Notes: a model not told the origin generated them from the letters alone. Counted from the first letter of the stretch, positions 39,175-47,560 are shown. The stretch is 64,000 nt of DNA from Saccharibacillus brassicae (GCF_006542275.1 NZ_CP041217.1:1349501-1413500); one strand, 5' to 3'. Made by a program: numbers and translations.

Positions 39175-39993
39175 ATGCTGGAGTCGATCCGTAAAAACAA
39201 CGTGGACCGCTTCGCCGGATTCGGCGAGCTGTACGACCGCAGCCGTCCCGCCGCGCCGCCGGAAGTCGTGCGCATTCTCGAATCGTATCTGGGCCGTTCC
39301 CCGCGCCGGGTCGTCGATGTCGGCTGCGGCACGGGACTGTCGACGTTTCTGTGGCTCGACCGCGCCGACGAGATCGTCGGCATCGAACCGGGCGCGGACA
39401 TGCGCGCCGTCGCCGAAGCCAAATGGGAAGCGGCCGGACAGCCGGCGCGGCTCTACTTCCGCGCAGGCTACTCCGACGCGCTGGCCCTCGAAGACGGCTG
39501 GGCCGACCTGCTCACCTGCTCGCAGTCGTTCCATTGGATGAATCCGCAGCCGTCGCTGGCCGAGTTTGCCCGCGTCCTGCGCCCCGGCGGCGTGTTCGCC
39601 GCTTACGACTGCGACTGGCCGCCGGCGCTGAACGCGGACGTCGAAGCCGCGTACGCGGATTTTGCCGCGCTGGCCGACCGCCGCTCGTCCGAACTGGCAC
39701 CGCGAGGCGAACAGGCGCACAAATGGCCGAAAGACCGGCATCTTGCCGAGATCGAAGCGTCCGGCCTGTTCCGTTACAGCCGGGAGATCGTGTTCCACCA
39801 CCGGGAGTCCTGCGACGCGCAGCGGTACGTGAACCTCGCGCTGAGCCAGGGCGGCACGCAAAACGCGATCAAGCGCGGCGCGCAGGACGTCGAAGCCGCG
39901 GCGGACGTGTTCAGGCAGCGGGTCGAGCGTTTTTTTGACGGAAAAGAAAAAGAAGTGCTGTTCGGCTACCGGATGCGGCTTGGCGTGAAGTGA
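39175..39993 (+). CDS. SAM-dependent methyltransferase
   Basis: Predicted 272 residues. Motif I RVVDVGCGTGLSTFLW, motif II EIVGIEPGADMRAVAE, motif IV LLTCSQSFHWMNPQPSLAEF and motif V LRPGGVFAAYDCDWPP, the pattern of Methyltransf_11 proteins such as trans-aconitate/YcgJ-like enzymes. The substrate is unknown. AAGGAG lies just before ATG 39175. Preceded by a 14-bp tandem repeat that may carry its promoter. Followed by a gene-free 160 bp and a convergent exporter gene. Confidence 0.82.
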   Translation: MLESIRKNNVDRFAGFGELYDRSRPAAPPEVVRILESYLGRSPRRVVDVGCGTGLSTFLWLDRADEIVGIEPGADMRAVAEAKWEAAGQPARLYFRAGYSDALALEDGWADLLTCSQSFHWMNPQPSLAEFARVLRPGGVFAAYDCDWPPALNADVEAAYADFAALADRRSSELAPRGEQAHKWPKDRHLAEIEASGLFRYSREIVFHHRESCDAQRYVNLALSQGGTQNAIKRGAQDVEAAADVFRQRVERFFDGKEKEVLFGYRMRLGVK

Positions 39994-40156
39994 GCGAAGA
40001 CACCGCAACGAAGGGCGGCGCGGTCCAGAGCGCCTTTTCGGGCGGACTCTCTCTATATGAAGTAAACGCCGGGTAAGGCCGAAAAGTTCGGTTCCCGCTC
40101 AAAAGGAAGACCGCGGTGCGAGACTGGAGCTGCTTCGAGCGTCAGGACGGACTTTT

Positions 40157-40897
40157 TTATACCAAGCCCAGCCCGCTGAGCGCCGTCCACAGGCCGGACA
40201 CGAGGATCAGCCACAGCGAGAAGCGTTTGAACCGGGCTTCGTCGAGCCGGGTGACCGCGTTCGCTCCGGCCCAGGCGCCGAGCAGCATCGCGGGAATCGT
40301 CCAGAGCAGAAACCCGCCCGTGCCTTGATCCAGCAGTCCGCTTGCCGCGAACGAGAGCACGCTGACGATATTCAGGGCGACGCCGTTCAGCGCGAGATTC
40401 GCGCGAAACGCCTGTTTGCTCATGCCTTGATTGGACAGAATAAGCGCAATCGGCGGACCGCTGACCGAGATGCTGCCGTTCAGCAGCCCGCTGAGCAGGC
40501 CGGCGGTCACGAAAGCGGTCCGCTCGCTGCGGATCGGCAGCGAACGCCCGAGCAGCATCAAGGCGGCGAAAACGGCGATCAGGATGCCGGTGGCGGTCTT
40601 GAGGACGGCCGCGTCCACGGCGAGCAGCAGATACGTGCCGAACGGCGCCGCGACGACGCCGGCCGCGATCAGCAGCCAGACCTGACGCACGTTAACGTCG
40701 CGGCGATTCGGGATCACGACCGTCAAACAGATAAACAAACTGAAGATGACGATGATCGGCACGGCCTGATGCAGCGGCATAAACAAACTCAGCAGCGGCA
40801 GCGCGATCAGCGCGAAGCCGAAACTGGTCAGGCTTTGGGCGAAGCTTGCGGCGAAAATAATAAGCATGGCACAGGCGATAACGCCGAATCCGGTCAT
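40157..40897 (-). CDS. TSUP-family (TauE/SafE) membrane exporter
   Basis: Predicted 246 residues with about seven to eight membrane helices. The repeated TSUP half-units are visible: FAQSLTSFGFALIALPLLSLF and GLLSGLLNGSISVSGPPIALIL, with the GPP motif. The family exports sulfite, sulfoacetate or related organosulfur anions; the substrate here is unknown. ATG 40897 follows AAGAAGG; the frame to 40996 is not supported. Confidence 0.85.
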   Translation of the reverse strand: MTGFGVIACAMLIIFAASFAQSLTSFGFALIALPLLSLFMPLHQAVPIIVIFSLFICLTVVIPNRRDVNVRQVWLLIAAGVVAAPFGTYLLLAVDAAVLKTATGILIAVFAALMLLGRSLPIRSERTAFVTAGLLSGLLNGSISVSGPPIALILSNQGMSKQAFRANLALNGVALNIVSVLSFAASGLLDQGTGGFLLWTIPAMLLGAWAGANAVTRLDEARFKRFSLWLILVSGLWTALSGLGLV

Positions 40898-41017
40898 GAA
40901 GGTCCTTCTTTCCTGGGCTTTTGGCGTTGAGCCTATCGGGCAAAACCGCTGCCCTCTTTTCCGTCCATCATAGCGCATAAGCTTCCGCTTTCGCACACGG
41001 CCGGCGCCGGAGTTTGT

Positions 41018-41208
41018 TAAAATAACGGCCTGAAGGCATTTATTTCGCGCCTATTTGTTCCGTTTGAAAAATAATTGCGCACGGACACTTATTTTGCGTG
41101 TTTGTGGCGAGATTGGACGTTTTGCGGGCAAATAGCTGCCGCTGCGCAGTTATTTTGGAAAAACGGCCTTTTTGCGCTGAAATAACTGCTTGCTCGCACT
41201 TATTTGTG
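41018..41208. repeat. Second patch of the AATAACTGC/GCAGTTATT hairpin family
   Basis: Three units (AATAATTGCGCACGGACAC at 41067, AATAGCTGCCGCTGCGCAG at 41130, AATAACTGCTTGCTCGCAC at 41180, each followed by TTATTT) have the 50-63 bp spacing of the 30.4-31.5 kb array. Just before them AATAACGGCC...GGCATTTATTT (from 41023) links this patch to the repeat at 17984-18172. Confidence 0.75.
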
Positions 41209-41228
41209 TGGGCGTGGGCGTGCGGGGT

Positions 41229-41426
41229 ACGCAAGGTGAGCGGAATGCGATGTTTGGGTGCGCAGCGAATACGCAAGGCGAGCGGTACGCGGTGTTTGGA
41301 CAAGCGGCGGATGCGCGAGGCGAGCGGTACGCGGCGCTTGGACGTGCGGCGGATGCGCGAGGCGAGCGGAATGCGGCGTTTGGGTGCGCGGCGGATGCGC
41401 GAGATCAGTGGTATGCGGCGCCGCGG
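41229..41426. repeat. 42-bp minisatellite, four full copies plus a partial one
   Basis: Units begin at 41229, 41271, 41313, 41355 and (partial) 41397, with consensus halves GCGCGAGGCGAGCGGTACGC and GGCGTTTGGACGTGCGGCGG. Because 42 is a multiple of three, it opens several frames (for example repeated GERYAALGRAADAR), but none has a convincing ribosome site, so I do not call a gene. It lies in a gene-free stretch from 40898 to 41658. Confidence 0.9.
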
Positions 41427-41431
41427 CGCTC

Positions 41432-41473
41432 AAAAAGGCTGTTTCCCGATTAGGTATCGGAAAACAGCCTTTC
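41432..41473. terminator. Bidirectional terminator
   Basis: AAAAAGGCTGTTTCCCGAT and ATCGGAAAACAGCCTTTC form a stem with T-rich ends on both strands. It can end the minus-strand nuclease-like/TetR run (stop at 41659). Confidence 0.75.
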
Positions 41474-41658
41474 AGGTTCATGCCGGATCGTATACATCCG
41501 GCGATCTTGTGCGCGGTCGGCGGCTACGGTTCGGCGGCTGTGTCCGCCTCGGCAAGCCTTTTTGCTTCATTCGGCGGGCCATCGGCCCCGGGTCCAGCGC
41601 CGGCTCGGTTCCTCCTCGCTGGGTCCCGCCCCGCCGCGTACCGCCTGCGCGTGCCGGC

Positions 41659-42255
41659 TCAAATCCGCAGTTCGCCCGGCGTTTCTTCCGCTTCGCGCTC
41701 GATGATCTCCATCGCGTCTTCCGGCCGCTTGGACTTGAACGACGCGATGATTCCGTCGAGATCTTCGCGATCGAGCAGCACGACGCCGTTATAGGCGGCG
41801 AGCTTGCGGCAGGCAGCGGTGTACCGGCCGGACGTCAGCACGACGGCGCGCTGCGCGCCGTATACGCGCATCGAGCCGTACACTTCCTGCACCGCGGACA
41901 GGCCGACCGGATTGCTCATCGCGTAGCGCTTGGCCTGCAGGACGGTTCGCGCCCCGTACCGGTCTTCGTACACCAGATCCGCGCCGAAATCGCCGCTTGC
42001 GCTCGTCCGGTGCACTTCCGCATAGCCGAGTGCCTCGAACAGGCGGTGCAGGTAGCGCTCGAAGTCCGAGCCGTCCAGCATGCCGTCGATGTCCTTGAGC
42101 GTAATCCGGCGCGGATCGAGCTGGCGCAAAATCCGGCGGCGGCGCAGAGCGGCCAGCCGCAGCGCCAGCAGAAGCAGCAGCCCAAGCGCGCCCAGCGCGA
42201 TCCACGGCAGCGGCCCGCCCGGCAGCGCCGCGGATAGTTGATCCCACGTAGTCAT
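41659..42255 (-). CDS. Membrane-anchored Mrr-type restriction endonuclease-fold protein
   Basis: Predicted 198 residues. A membrane helix (WIALGALGLLLLLALRLAAL) at the N-terminus is followed by an Mrr_cat domain: FERYLHRLFEALGYAEVHRT, then GDFGADLVYEDRYG (catalytic Asp), TVLQAKRYA (QxK), and AVQEVYGSMRVYGAQRAVVLTSGRYT. Full-length Mrr enzymes cut methylated DNA; membrane-anchored short forms are widespread with unknown role. GAGGAG lies about 10 bases before ATG 42255. Only 8 bp separate it from the TetR gene. Confidence 0.85.
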   Translation of the reverse strand: MTTWDQLSAALPGGPLPWIALGALGLLLLLALRLAALRRRRILRQLDPRRITLKDIDGMLDGSDFERYLHRLFEALGYAEVHRTSASGDFGADLVYEDRYGARTVLQAKRYAMSNPVGLSAVQEVYGSMRVYGAQRAVVLTSGRYTAACRKLAAYNGVVLLDREDLDGIIASFKSKRPEDAMEIIEREAEETPGELRI

Positions 42256-42263
42256 GCTGCCGC

Positions 42264-43127
42264 TCACTCCTCCCGCTTCGGCTTCGCTGCCGGTCGCCGT
42301 TCTTCTTTTGACACGGACTGCACTTGCGCTGCCGTGTTCGCTTCCTTGTCCGCTTCCATGCCGGTATGCTTATCCGATTCCGATTCCGATTCCGTGTTCC
42401 CACCCCTGTCGGCTTTCGCTTTTCCCGGATCGGCTTCTCCTTCTCCCCGATTCGCTTCCCCCGGGTCCGCTCCCTCGCACGAATCTTCTTCGGACGGCAG
42501 CCGATTCAGGATCGGTCCGGCCGCGAAGCGAACTTCGCCGGCGTAGCCGATGCCCCGCAGAATAAAAGTCAGCATATCTTCGACCTGGCTCTGCGCGTCC
42601 GGAAATTCTTCCTGCATGATCGCGGACAGGCCGCTTCTGTTATCGCCGAACAGTACGCTGCCGAGCAGCTGCACCATCGTCATGTCGAGCGAACGAAAAT
42701 GAAAATCGCCCTGCTCCCGGCCTTGTTCCAGAAACCCGCGAATCAGCTTCCAGGCCGGCAGAACGCGCTGCTGCACGAGAGCGGTGCGGGGCGTCTGAAG
42801 CACCATCTCCTGATGGATGATGCGCGAAATTTCGGGATCGGCGCTGCGAAACAGCACAATCTCCCGCACCATCGTGCAGAGCCCTTCGACCGGGTCCAGG
42901 TCCATTTCGCCCAGGACCCGGCTCGCTTCGGCGATCGGAATAAACGCGTCGAGCACCGCTTCGTAGACATGCTCCTTGCCTCCGTAATAGTAGGAGACGA
43001 GCGACAGATTGGCGCCGGCTTCCGCGCAGATCTCCCGCACCGTCGTCGCTTCGAAGCCTTTTTGTGCCGTCAGCTTTTTCGCCGCCTGCACGATTCTTTT
43101 TTTCACGTGATCTTCTTTGATGCCCAT
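42264..43127 (-). CDS. TetR-family regulator with charged C-terminal tail
   Basis: Predicted 287 residues from ATG 43127 (GGGGGAA upstream). N-terminal TetR HTH: RIVQAAKKLTAQKGFEATTVREI, then AGANLSLVSYYYGGKEHVYEAVLD. The ligand domain runs to about residue 215 (CecR/YbiH-like appearance). The last 70 residues are a repetitive Glu/Asp/Gly/Ser-rich tail (EADPGKAKADRGG, TESESESDKHTG), absent from ordinary TetR proteins. Downstream of the YhgE-type transporter gene, which has a TetR-like palindrome on its promoter, so it likely represses it. Confidence 0.85.
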   Translation of the reverse strand: MGIKEDHVKKRIVQAAKKLTAQKGFEATTVREICAEAGANLSLVSYYYGGKEHVYEAVLDAFIPIAEASRVLGEMDLDPVEGLCTMVREIVLFRSADPEISRIIHQEMVLQTPRTALVQQRVLPAWKLIRGFLEQGREQGDFHFRSLDMTMVQLLGSVLFGDNRSGLSAIMQEEFPDAQSQVEDMLTFILRGIGYAGEVRFAAGPILNRLPSEEDSCEGADPGEANRGEGEADPGKAKADRGGNTESESESDKHTGMEADKEANTAAQVQSVSKEERRPAAKPKREE

Positions 43128-43192
43128 GCCGCTTCCCCCCGCCCGAATCCGCTGCTCTTGTAACCTTTCCCCTGTCGAACCCCGCTTTTTAC

Positions 43193-43224
43193 CAAAAAAA
43201 AGACCGCCGCTTCCGCGGCGGCCT
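43193..43224 (-). terminator. Terminator between the YhgE-type and TetR genes
   Basis: CCGCCGC (43204-43210) and GCGGCGG (43215-43221) form a compact stem; on the minus strand it is followed by eight T. It lies 50 bp after the transporter stop, so the TetR gene probably has its own promoter or relies on read-through. Confidence 0.8.
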
Positions 43225-43272
43225 TGCGTACTCCGTTTTTCTATTGCGTACGCTTCTGACTCAATCCTACCA

Positions 43273-44430
43273 TTAAGCTTCGGCCGCCGCCACAACGGGA
43301 GGAACCGGAGCCTTGTCGCGGCGCAGCGCCGTCGCTCCGACGATCAGCACCAAAGCCACCGCGAAGATGATCAGCAGCCCCGCGACGTCTCCGCCGGTGC
43401 CCGTGCCGCCGAACAGCGTGTTCATCAGTCCGTCGACCGCGTAAGTGGCCGGGAAAATGCTGCCAAGCCCCTGGTAAAAGTCGGGCAGCAGCTCGCGCGG
43501 CATCATCGCGCCGGACGAGACGAGCTGTACCGACAGCACGAGGATGTTGAACAGCATGCCTGCCATACCGAACAGGAACAGGAACATTTGGGCCACGAAC
43601 ATGAAGGTCAGCAGGAACAGTGCCTGGAAGCCCCACAGCGCGAGGAAGCCGTGTTCCATCTGTCCGCCGAACGCCGCGACGAGCGACGTGCCGACGAGCG
43701 AGACGACGACCGATGCGGCAGCCGTCACGATCAGGCGGACTGCCATGCGCTGCCAGCGCCCGAAGCGGGCACCCAGCGCCATCGACGACACCTGGAAGTT
43801 CTGCCCCATGATCATCGCGCCGACGTACGAAGCGAGTACCATCATCATCGGCACCATTTGGTTATTCATGCCCTGTACGACGTTGACCGATTCGATATTG
43901 GACACGACGCGTTCGGACATGACGCCCGCCGCGCTCTGCGCCGCTTCCGCCGGCAGGTTGCCCTGCGTGGACAAGATAGCGGTCAGGCCGCCCGCGATCG
44001 CCTGCTTGTTGACGCCCGCCGTAATCGTGTCCGCGACCGACGTCATCATATTCTTGATCATGATCGGATTCGATTCGTTGACGAAATAGTTCAGCACGGC
44101 CGGCTGCTGCGTCTGCGTCGCGGATGCGAAGTCCGCCGGAATCTCGACGACCATCTGCACTTCGCGCTTTTGCAGCATGTCCTGCGCTTGCGCCAGATCC
44201 ATGCCCGTCTTGACGCCTACCGGCAGATTATCCTGCAGGTTCTGCACGATCGCGGCGCCCATCTTCTCGTCCTGATTGACGATCGCCACGTTCAGACGGT
44301 CGATCCGATCGGTGATGCCCTGGTACCCCGTCATCCAGATGACGGTAAAAATCAACTGGAACAGCACGGCGGTAATGATGCCCACCTTGGTTGTAGGCAG
44401 TTTGAAAAACGCTTTGAATACCTGTCCCAT
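43273..44430 (-). CDS. YhgE/Pip-family ABC-2-type membrane protein
   Basis: Predicted 385 residues. One N-terminal helix (VGIITAVLFQLIFTVIWMTG), a large extracytoplasmic domain (LNVAIVNQDEKMGAAIVQNLQ, then VVEIPADFASATQTQQ), and about five C-terminal helices (MVPMMMVLASYVGAMIMG; VRLIVTAAASVVVSLVGTSL; FLLTFMFVAQMFLFLFGMAG; VSSGAMMPRELLPDFYQGLGSIFPATYAVDGL). This matches the YhgE/Pip and ABC-2 exporter group, linked to type VII secretion or drug efflux. AAAGGAG precedes ATG 44430. Confidence 0.85.
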   Translation of the reverse strand: MGQVFKAFFKLPTTKVGIITAVLFQLIFTVIWMTGYQGITDRIDRLNVAIVNQDEKMGAAIVQNLQDNLPVGVKTGMDLAQAQDMLQKREVQMVVEIPADFASATQTQQPAVLNYFVNESNPIMIKNMMTSVADTITAGVNKQAIAGGLTAILSTQGNLPAEAAQSAAGVMSERVVSNIESVNVVQGMNNQMVPMMMVLASYVGAMIMGQNFQVSSMALGARFGRWQRMAVRLIVTAAASVVVSLVGTSLVAAFGGQMEHGFLALWGFQALFLLTFMFVAQMFLFLFGMAGMLFNILVLSVQLVSSGAMMPRELLPDFYQGLGSIFPATYAVDGLMNTLFGGTGTGGDVAGLLIIFAVALVLIVGATALRRDKAPVPPVVAAAEA

Positions 44431-44480
44431 TGTGATTCTCCTTTTCCCGGTTCCGCTCTGCGGATCCCGCTTAAACTTGT

Positions 44481-44502
44481 GTTTAAAACATTTGTTTTAA
44501 AC
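44481..44502. promoter_or_regulatory. TetR-type operator of the YhgE-type gene
   Basis: GTTTAAAACA and TGTTTTAAAC are perfect 10-bp inverted arms around a 2-bp centre. It sits immediately downstream of the predicted -10 box (44514-44519), where a bound repressor would block transcription. Confidence 0.75.
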
Positions 44503-44513
44503 TACGCTCCCGA

Positions 44514-44543
44514 ATTATATATGAAAAAATATACACGGGTCAA
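44514..44543 (-). promoter_or_regulatory. Sigma-A-type promoter of the YhgE-type gene
   Basis: On the minus strand TTGACC (44543-44538) and TATAAT (44519-44514) are separated by 18 bases. It matches the vegetative consensus closely and lies about 85-115 bp upstream of ATG 44430. Confidence 0.75.
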
Positions 44544-44604
44544 CCTTTATTTTCAATTTAAAATAATACGGTCCGAACCGCGCGGTTAAGCCTTTTCAGA
44601 CAAC

Positions 44605-44643
44605 AAAAAAAGCCCGGCGGACCCGAATCCGCGGACTTCTTTT
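44605..44643 (-). terminator. Terminator after the SLH-protein gene
   Basis: An imperfect GC stem (GTCCGCCGGGCT against AGTCCGCGGA) is followed on the minus strand by seven T, about 105 bp beyond the stop at 44749. Confidence 0.65.
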
Positions 44644-44748
44644 CAGCCGTGCTGCCGATTTGCTTTCATTTTCATGTCCTGCCGATTACTTCGCGCACGA
44701 TTAAGCGGGACGTTCACGGCAGCCGGGCATCGGCTTCGCCGGCGCCTT

Positions 44749-45636
44749 CTATTGGGCTTTGACCGTCACGTCGTACACGACCGGCACATACACGACCGCC
44801 GTGGCCGGATAGACGATATTCGCGCTGCCCGGCTTGGGATCGATCGCTTCGTAGATAACGACGGCTTCCGAATCCGACACGAAGTCGACCCGGCGAATCT
44901 TCAATCCGTAGCCGTTTCCCGGCAGGTTCGTGCGCGTCAGCGTCACTTTGTTGAACTCGGGATCGACGTTCTCCACTTTGTAAGTGACGGTTGCCGTACC
45001 GGAAGACGCGTAGCTTTTGTTCACCATGCGCTCGGCGGCATAGATCATCTGCGCCGCTTCCATGCGGGTGATCGCGTTCGTCGGCCGGAAGTTTTTCTTG
45101 CCGTCGAGCGTCGCGATCTTCGTCAGCAGCAAATATTCCACCGCTACCCGATTTTTGGACGCGATCTGCTTGGCATCCGCAATCGGCGTATATTTGCTGA
45201 CTTTCGCGTAATTGCCTTTTTGCAGCAGGCCGAGATACAGCAGCTTGGCGAACTGCTGGCGCGTCGGGTTGGCGTTTGCGTTCCAGGTCCCGTCGATCGT
45301 AACTCCGCGCTCCAACGCCGTTTTGAGCGCCGGTACATACCACGCGGTTTGCGGCACGGACACAAACCATCCGGGCGCATCCGTTTTTTTCTTCGCGGCG
45401 TCCAGTCCGATCGCGTCGACGATCAGCTGCACGGCCTGCGCATTCGTCAGCTTGGCGTTCGGAGCGAACTTGTCGGCGGTTACGCCCTGAATAAGTCCTT
45501 TGTCCTGCAACGATTGGATAATCGCCGCCTGCCCTTTGTCCGTAATGTCCGAAAAAGCATAGGCCGGCGTAACCCCGAGCAGCAGGCCGGTCGCGACGGC
45601 CGCCGCCAGCATGCGGGTTACTGTATGGCTTCGCAT
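44749..45636 (-). CDS. Secreted S-layer-homology (SLH) domain protein
   Basis: Predicted 295 residues. Signal peptide (RMLAAAVATGLLLGVTPAYA), then three SLH-like repeats (FSDITDKGQAAIIQSLQDKG; WYVPALKTALERGVTIDG; AVEYLLLTKIATLDGKKNF then ITRMEAAQMIYAAERM) to about residue 215, and a C-terminal beta-rich domain of about 80 residues (VTYKVENVDPEFNKVTLTRT) resembling a PrcB-like domain (tentative). SLH repeats bind pyruvylated cell-wall polymer, so it is a wall-attached protein. GGGGGGAA precedes ATG 45636. Confidence 0.85.
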   Translation of the reverse strand: MRSHTVTRMLAAAVATGLLLGVTPAYAFSDITDKGQAAIIQSLQDKGLIQGVTADKFAPNAKLTNAQAVQLIVDAIGLDAAKKKTDAPGWFVSVPQTAWYVPALKTALERGVTIDGTWNANANPTRQQFAKLLYLGLLQKGNYAKVSKYTPIADAKQIASKNRVAVEYLLLTKIATLDGKKNFRPTNAITRMEAAQMIYAAERMVNKSYASSGTATVTYKVENVDPEFNKVTLTRTNLPGNGYGLKIRRVDFVSDSEAVVIYEAIDPKPGSANIVYPATAVVYVPVVYDVTVKAQ

Positions 45637-45859
45637 GGTGATTCCCCCCGGTCGTTCTGTGGTTGATCGTGCTCTTTCGTATCATACCATCCCAAACGGC
45701 GTTCGTTCGCCGATTCCGCACTCTTTTCCGCAAAATCGTTCGACGTCACGCCAACCCCGCTCTCCCTCGCCAAAACGGGTATACTAAGAAAGCAGGCCGC
45801 TGCCGGCCCAAATCGCCGCGCAGCCGGCAAAATCACGCACCCGAGGGAGCCTTACCGCC

Positions 45860-46219
45860 ATGAAACCGAATTACGTGGAGATCGATCTGTCCGAACAATG
45901 GGAATCGCTGCTGGCGCAGTCCGGCGAACAGGCCGTTCTGCTGCTCAAGCACAGCACCGCCTGCCCGATCAGCGGGGCGGCTTTCAAAGAATTCAAAGTC
46001 TACACCCGCAAACTGAAACGTCCGATCGTCTGCGCGCTGGTCAAAGTGATCGAATGTCGCGCCGTCTCCAACGATATCGAAGAAGCGCTCGGCATCAAAC
46101 ACGAATCGCCGCAGGCGCTGTTGATCCACGGTGGCAAAGTGCTGTGGCATGCCTCCCACTGGGATATCACCTACGAGCGGATCGAACAGCAGGTAAACGC
46201 GCAGATTGCCAAAGGGTGA
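45860..46219 (+). CDS. ytxJ: Bacilliredoxin YtxJ/BrxC-type
   Basis: Predicted 119 residues, thioredoxin-like fold. The active-site segment LLLKHSTACPISGAAFKEF has a single Cys in the CPIS motif, as in YtxJ (BrxC), which removes bacillithiol from oxidised proteins. LVKVIECRAVSNDIEEALGIKHESPQ with the cis-Pro SPQ and KVLWHASHWDIT complete the family pattern. Its presence implies a bacillithiol-producing host. GAGGGAG precedes ATG 45860. Confidence 0.9.
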   Translation: MKPNYVEIDLSEQWESLLAQSGEQAVLLLKHSTACPISGAAFKEFKVYTRKLKRPIVCALVKVIECRAVSNDIEEALGIKHESPQALLIHGGKVLWHASHWDITYERIEQQVNAQIAKG

Positions 46220-46266
46220 CGGCGAAAAAAGGACGAATCGAACGAGTCGGGAAAGGAACGTCGGAC

Positions 46267-46968
46267 ATGAACGATAGGGAAAAGCTCCGCGCCGAGTTCG
46301 ACGCGGAGTTTCTGAGAGATTTGGCGGCGGCGGAAGCGCGGCAGGAAGCCGAGCGGCAGCAGGCGGGCAAGGCGAGCCGGCCGGCGGCCGAGAAGCCGAC
46401 AAGGCAGAGAGCGGCAGCCGAAACGGCGGCGGCGACTGGCGATGGAGGCGAAGATGGCGGCGCCGCAGCTCAAGCCGAAACGGCAGGCGAAGACCGCGGC
46501 GCAGCAGCAGGAGAAAAAAGCCAGTCGTCCGAAGAGGACGAACTGGCGGGGCTGGCTCCGTTTACCCGCGCGGTCGTCGCGACGATCCGCGCCATCCCCG
46601 CAGGGCGGGTCATGAGCTACGGCCAGGTGGCCGCCGCGTCCGGCAGTCCCCGCGGAGCGCGGCAGGTCGTGCGCATCCTGCATACGCTGAGCCGCAAATA
46701 CGCGCTCCCCTGGCACCGGGTCGTCAATATCCGCGGCGAAATCGCGCTGGACGAAGACGGCGGCGGCAGCGAGCAGCAGCTTCGGCTCGAAGCCGAAGGC
46801 GTCGAGTTCGGCTTGGCCGGCCGGATCGACCTGAGCCGGTATCGGCATGAAGCCGACCCGGGCGTCCGGGAAGAGAGCGGCGCGAAAAAGCCGGGCGATG
46901 ACAGCGCAAGCGGAGGCGTAAGCGATAGCAGAGGCGGCGAGCAGCAGGCGGGCAGCGGCAAGCGATAG
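46267..46968 (+). CDS. Alkyltransferase-like (ATL) DNA-repair protein with low-complexity ends
   Basis: Predicted 233 residues. The core of about 90 residues (from about 95) is the DNA-binding domain of O6-alkylguanine transferases: FTRAVVATIRAIPAGRVMSYGQVAAASGSPRGARQV, then LPWHRVVNIRGEIAL. The catalytic Cys of the PCHRV motif is Trp, which defines ATL proteins: they flag alkylated guanine for nucleotide excision repair and do not remove the alkyl group. The first about 95 residues are Ala/Glu/Gly-rich, and the last about 45 are Gly/Ser-rich; both are absent from usual ATLs. GGGAAAGG precedes ATG 46267, 47 bp after ytxJ, so likely co-transcribed. Confidence 0.88.
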   Translation: MNDREKLRAEFDAEFLRDLAAAEARQEAERQQAGKASRPAAEKPTRQRAAAETAAATGDGGEDGGAAAQAETAGEDRGAAAGEKSQSSEEDELAGLAPFTRAVVATIRAIPAGRVMSYGQVAAASGSPRGARQVVRILHTLSRKYALPWHRVVNIRGEIALDEDGGGSEQQLRLEAEGVEFGLAGRIDLSRYRHEADPGVREESGAKKPGDDSASGGVSDSRGGEQQAGSGKR

Positions 46969-47420
46969 CGCTCAGACCAGCGATAAGGCTGGAGTGGGCC
47001 GGCGGGTGCCGCGATCGCCCGAACAGGCGCCGCTTCGCTACAGGCGTGTTGTTGAGTGGCAGATTGCAACCTGCCAGCTGCCAGCTGCGAACCGGCTTCA
47101 TCCGTCCCAACAAGAAGCTACACTGCCAAAAAAGCAGCGTAGAACGCGTTTATGGACGTTTCCGGCAGTTACATTGCTTTTGTAGCAGCGTAGCTTGTCG
47201 TTCCTGTCGCTCCTGCCAATACCGGACGAGTCTGATCGGCAGATTGGCCAGTGTCCGATCCGAGATCTTTTTGGCTGACGCTTTTGGCGGCAGTTTCATA
47301 CGCTTGGGACGTGCCTCTTCAAGGCCCGAGCTTCTCACGGATCGTCCTCAGTTTAAGACGCAAGGATTGGGTTAAGAATCCCAGCTTCTCCGCCCACTTC
47401 CGCCTGCTCCCGCCTGCTCT
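46969..47420. other. Gene-free interval with small palindromes
   Basis: No supported gene in 450 bp. It contains inverted fragments such as CTACACTGC...GCAGCGTAG (near 47111-47138) and repeats of GCAGCGTAG, in the general style of the AATAACTGC hairpin family but more degenerate. A CCAGCTG repeat occurs near 47077-47090. Confidence 0.5.
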
Positions 47421-47457
47421 AGCCGCTCACGGGTATCTTGCCGTGTAGCGGCTTTTT
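47421..47457. terminator. Terminator downstream of the BASS-type transporter
   Basis: AGCCGCTCACGG and CCGTGTAGCGGCT form an imperfect stem with T-run on the plus strand (CTTTTTG). It lies between the convergent ATL and transporter genes. Confidence 0.65.
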
Positions 47458-47560
47458 GTTATACGAGCGCCTTTTCCCCAAAAAACGGCTGAATCGACGT
47501 ACCCCGTTCTACCCCGTTCGCCCGATTCATTCAGTTCCAATTCACCCGGTTCCGATTCGC

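Noticed and set aside
41190..41481. Repeat-peptide ORFs over the 42-bp minisatellite
   Set aside because: Open frames follow automatically from a 42-bp repeat without stops; no ribosome-binding site, and frames are open on both strands.
45898..46266. Extension of the ATL gene upstream through ytxJ
   Set aside because: That part is an Arg-rich shadow of ytxJ; ATG 46267 has a good ribosome site.
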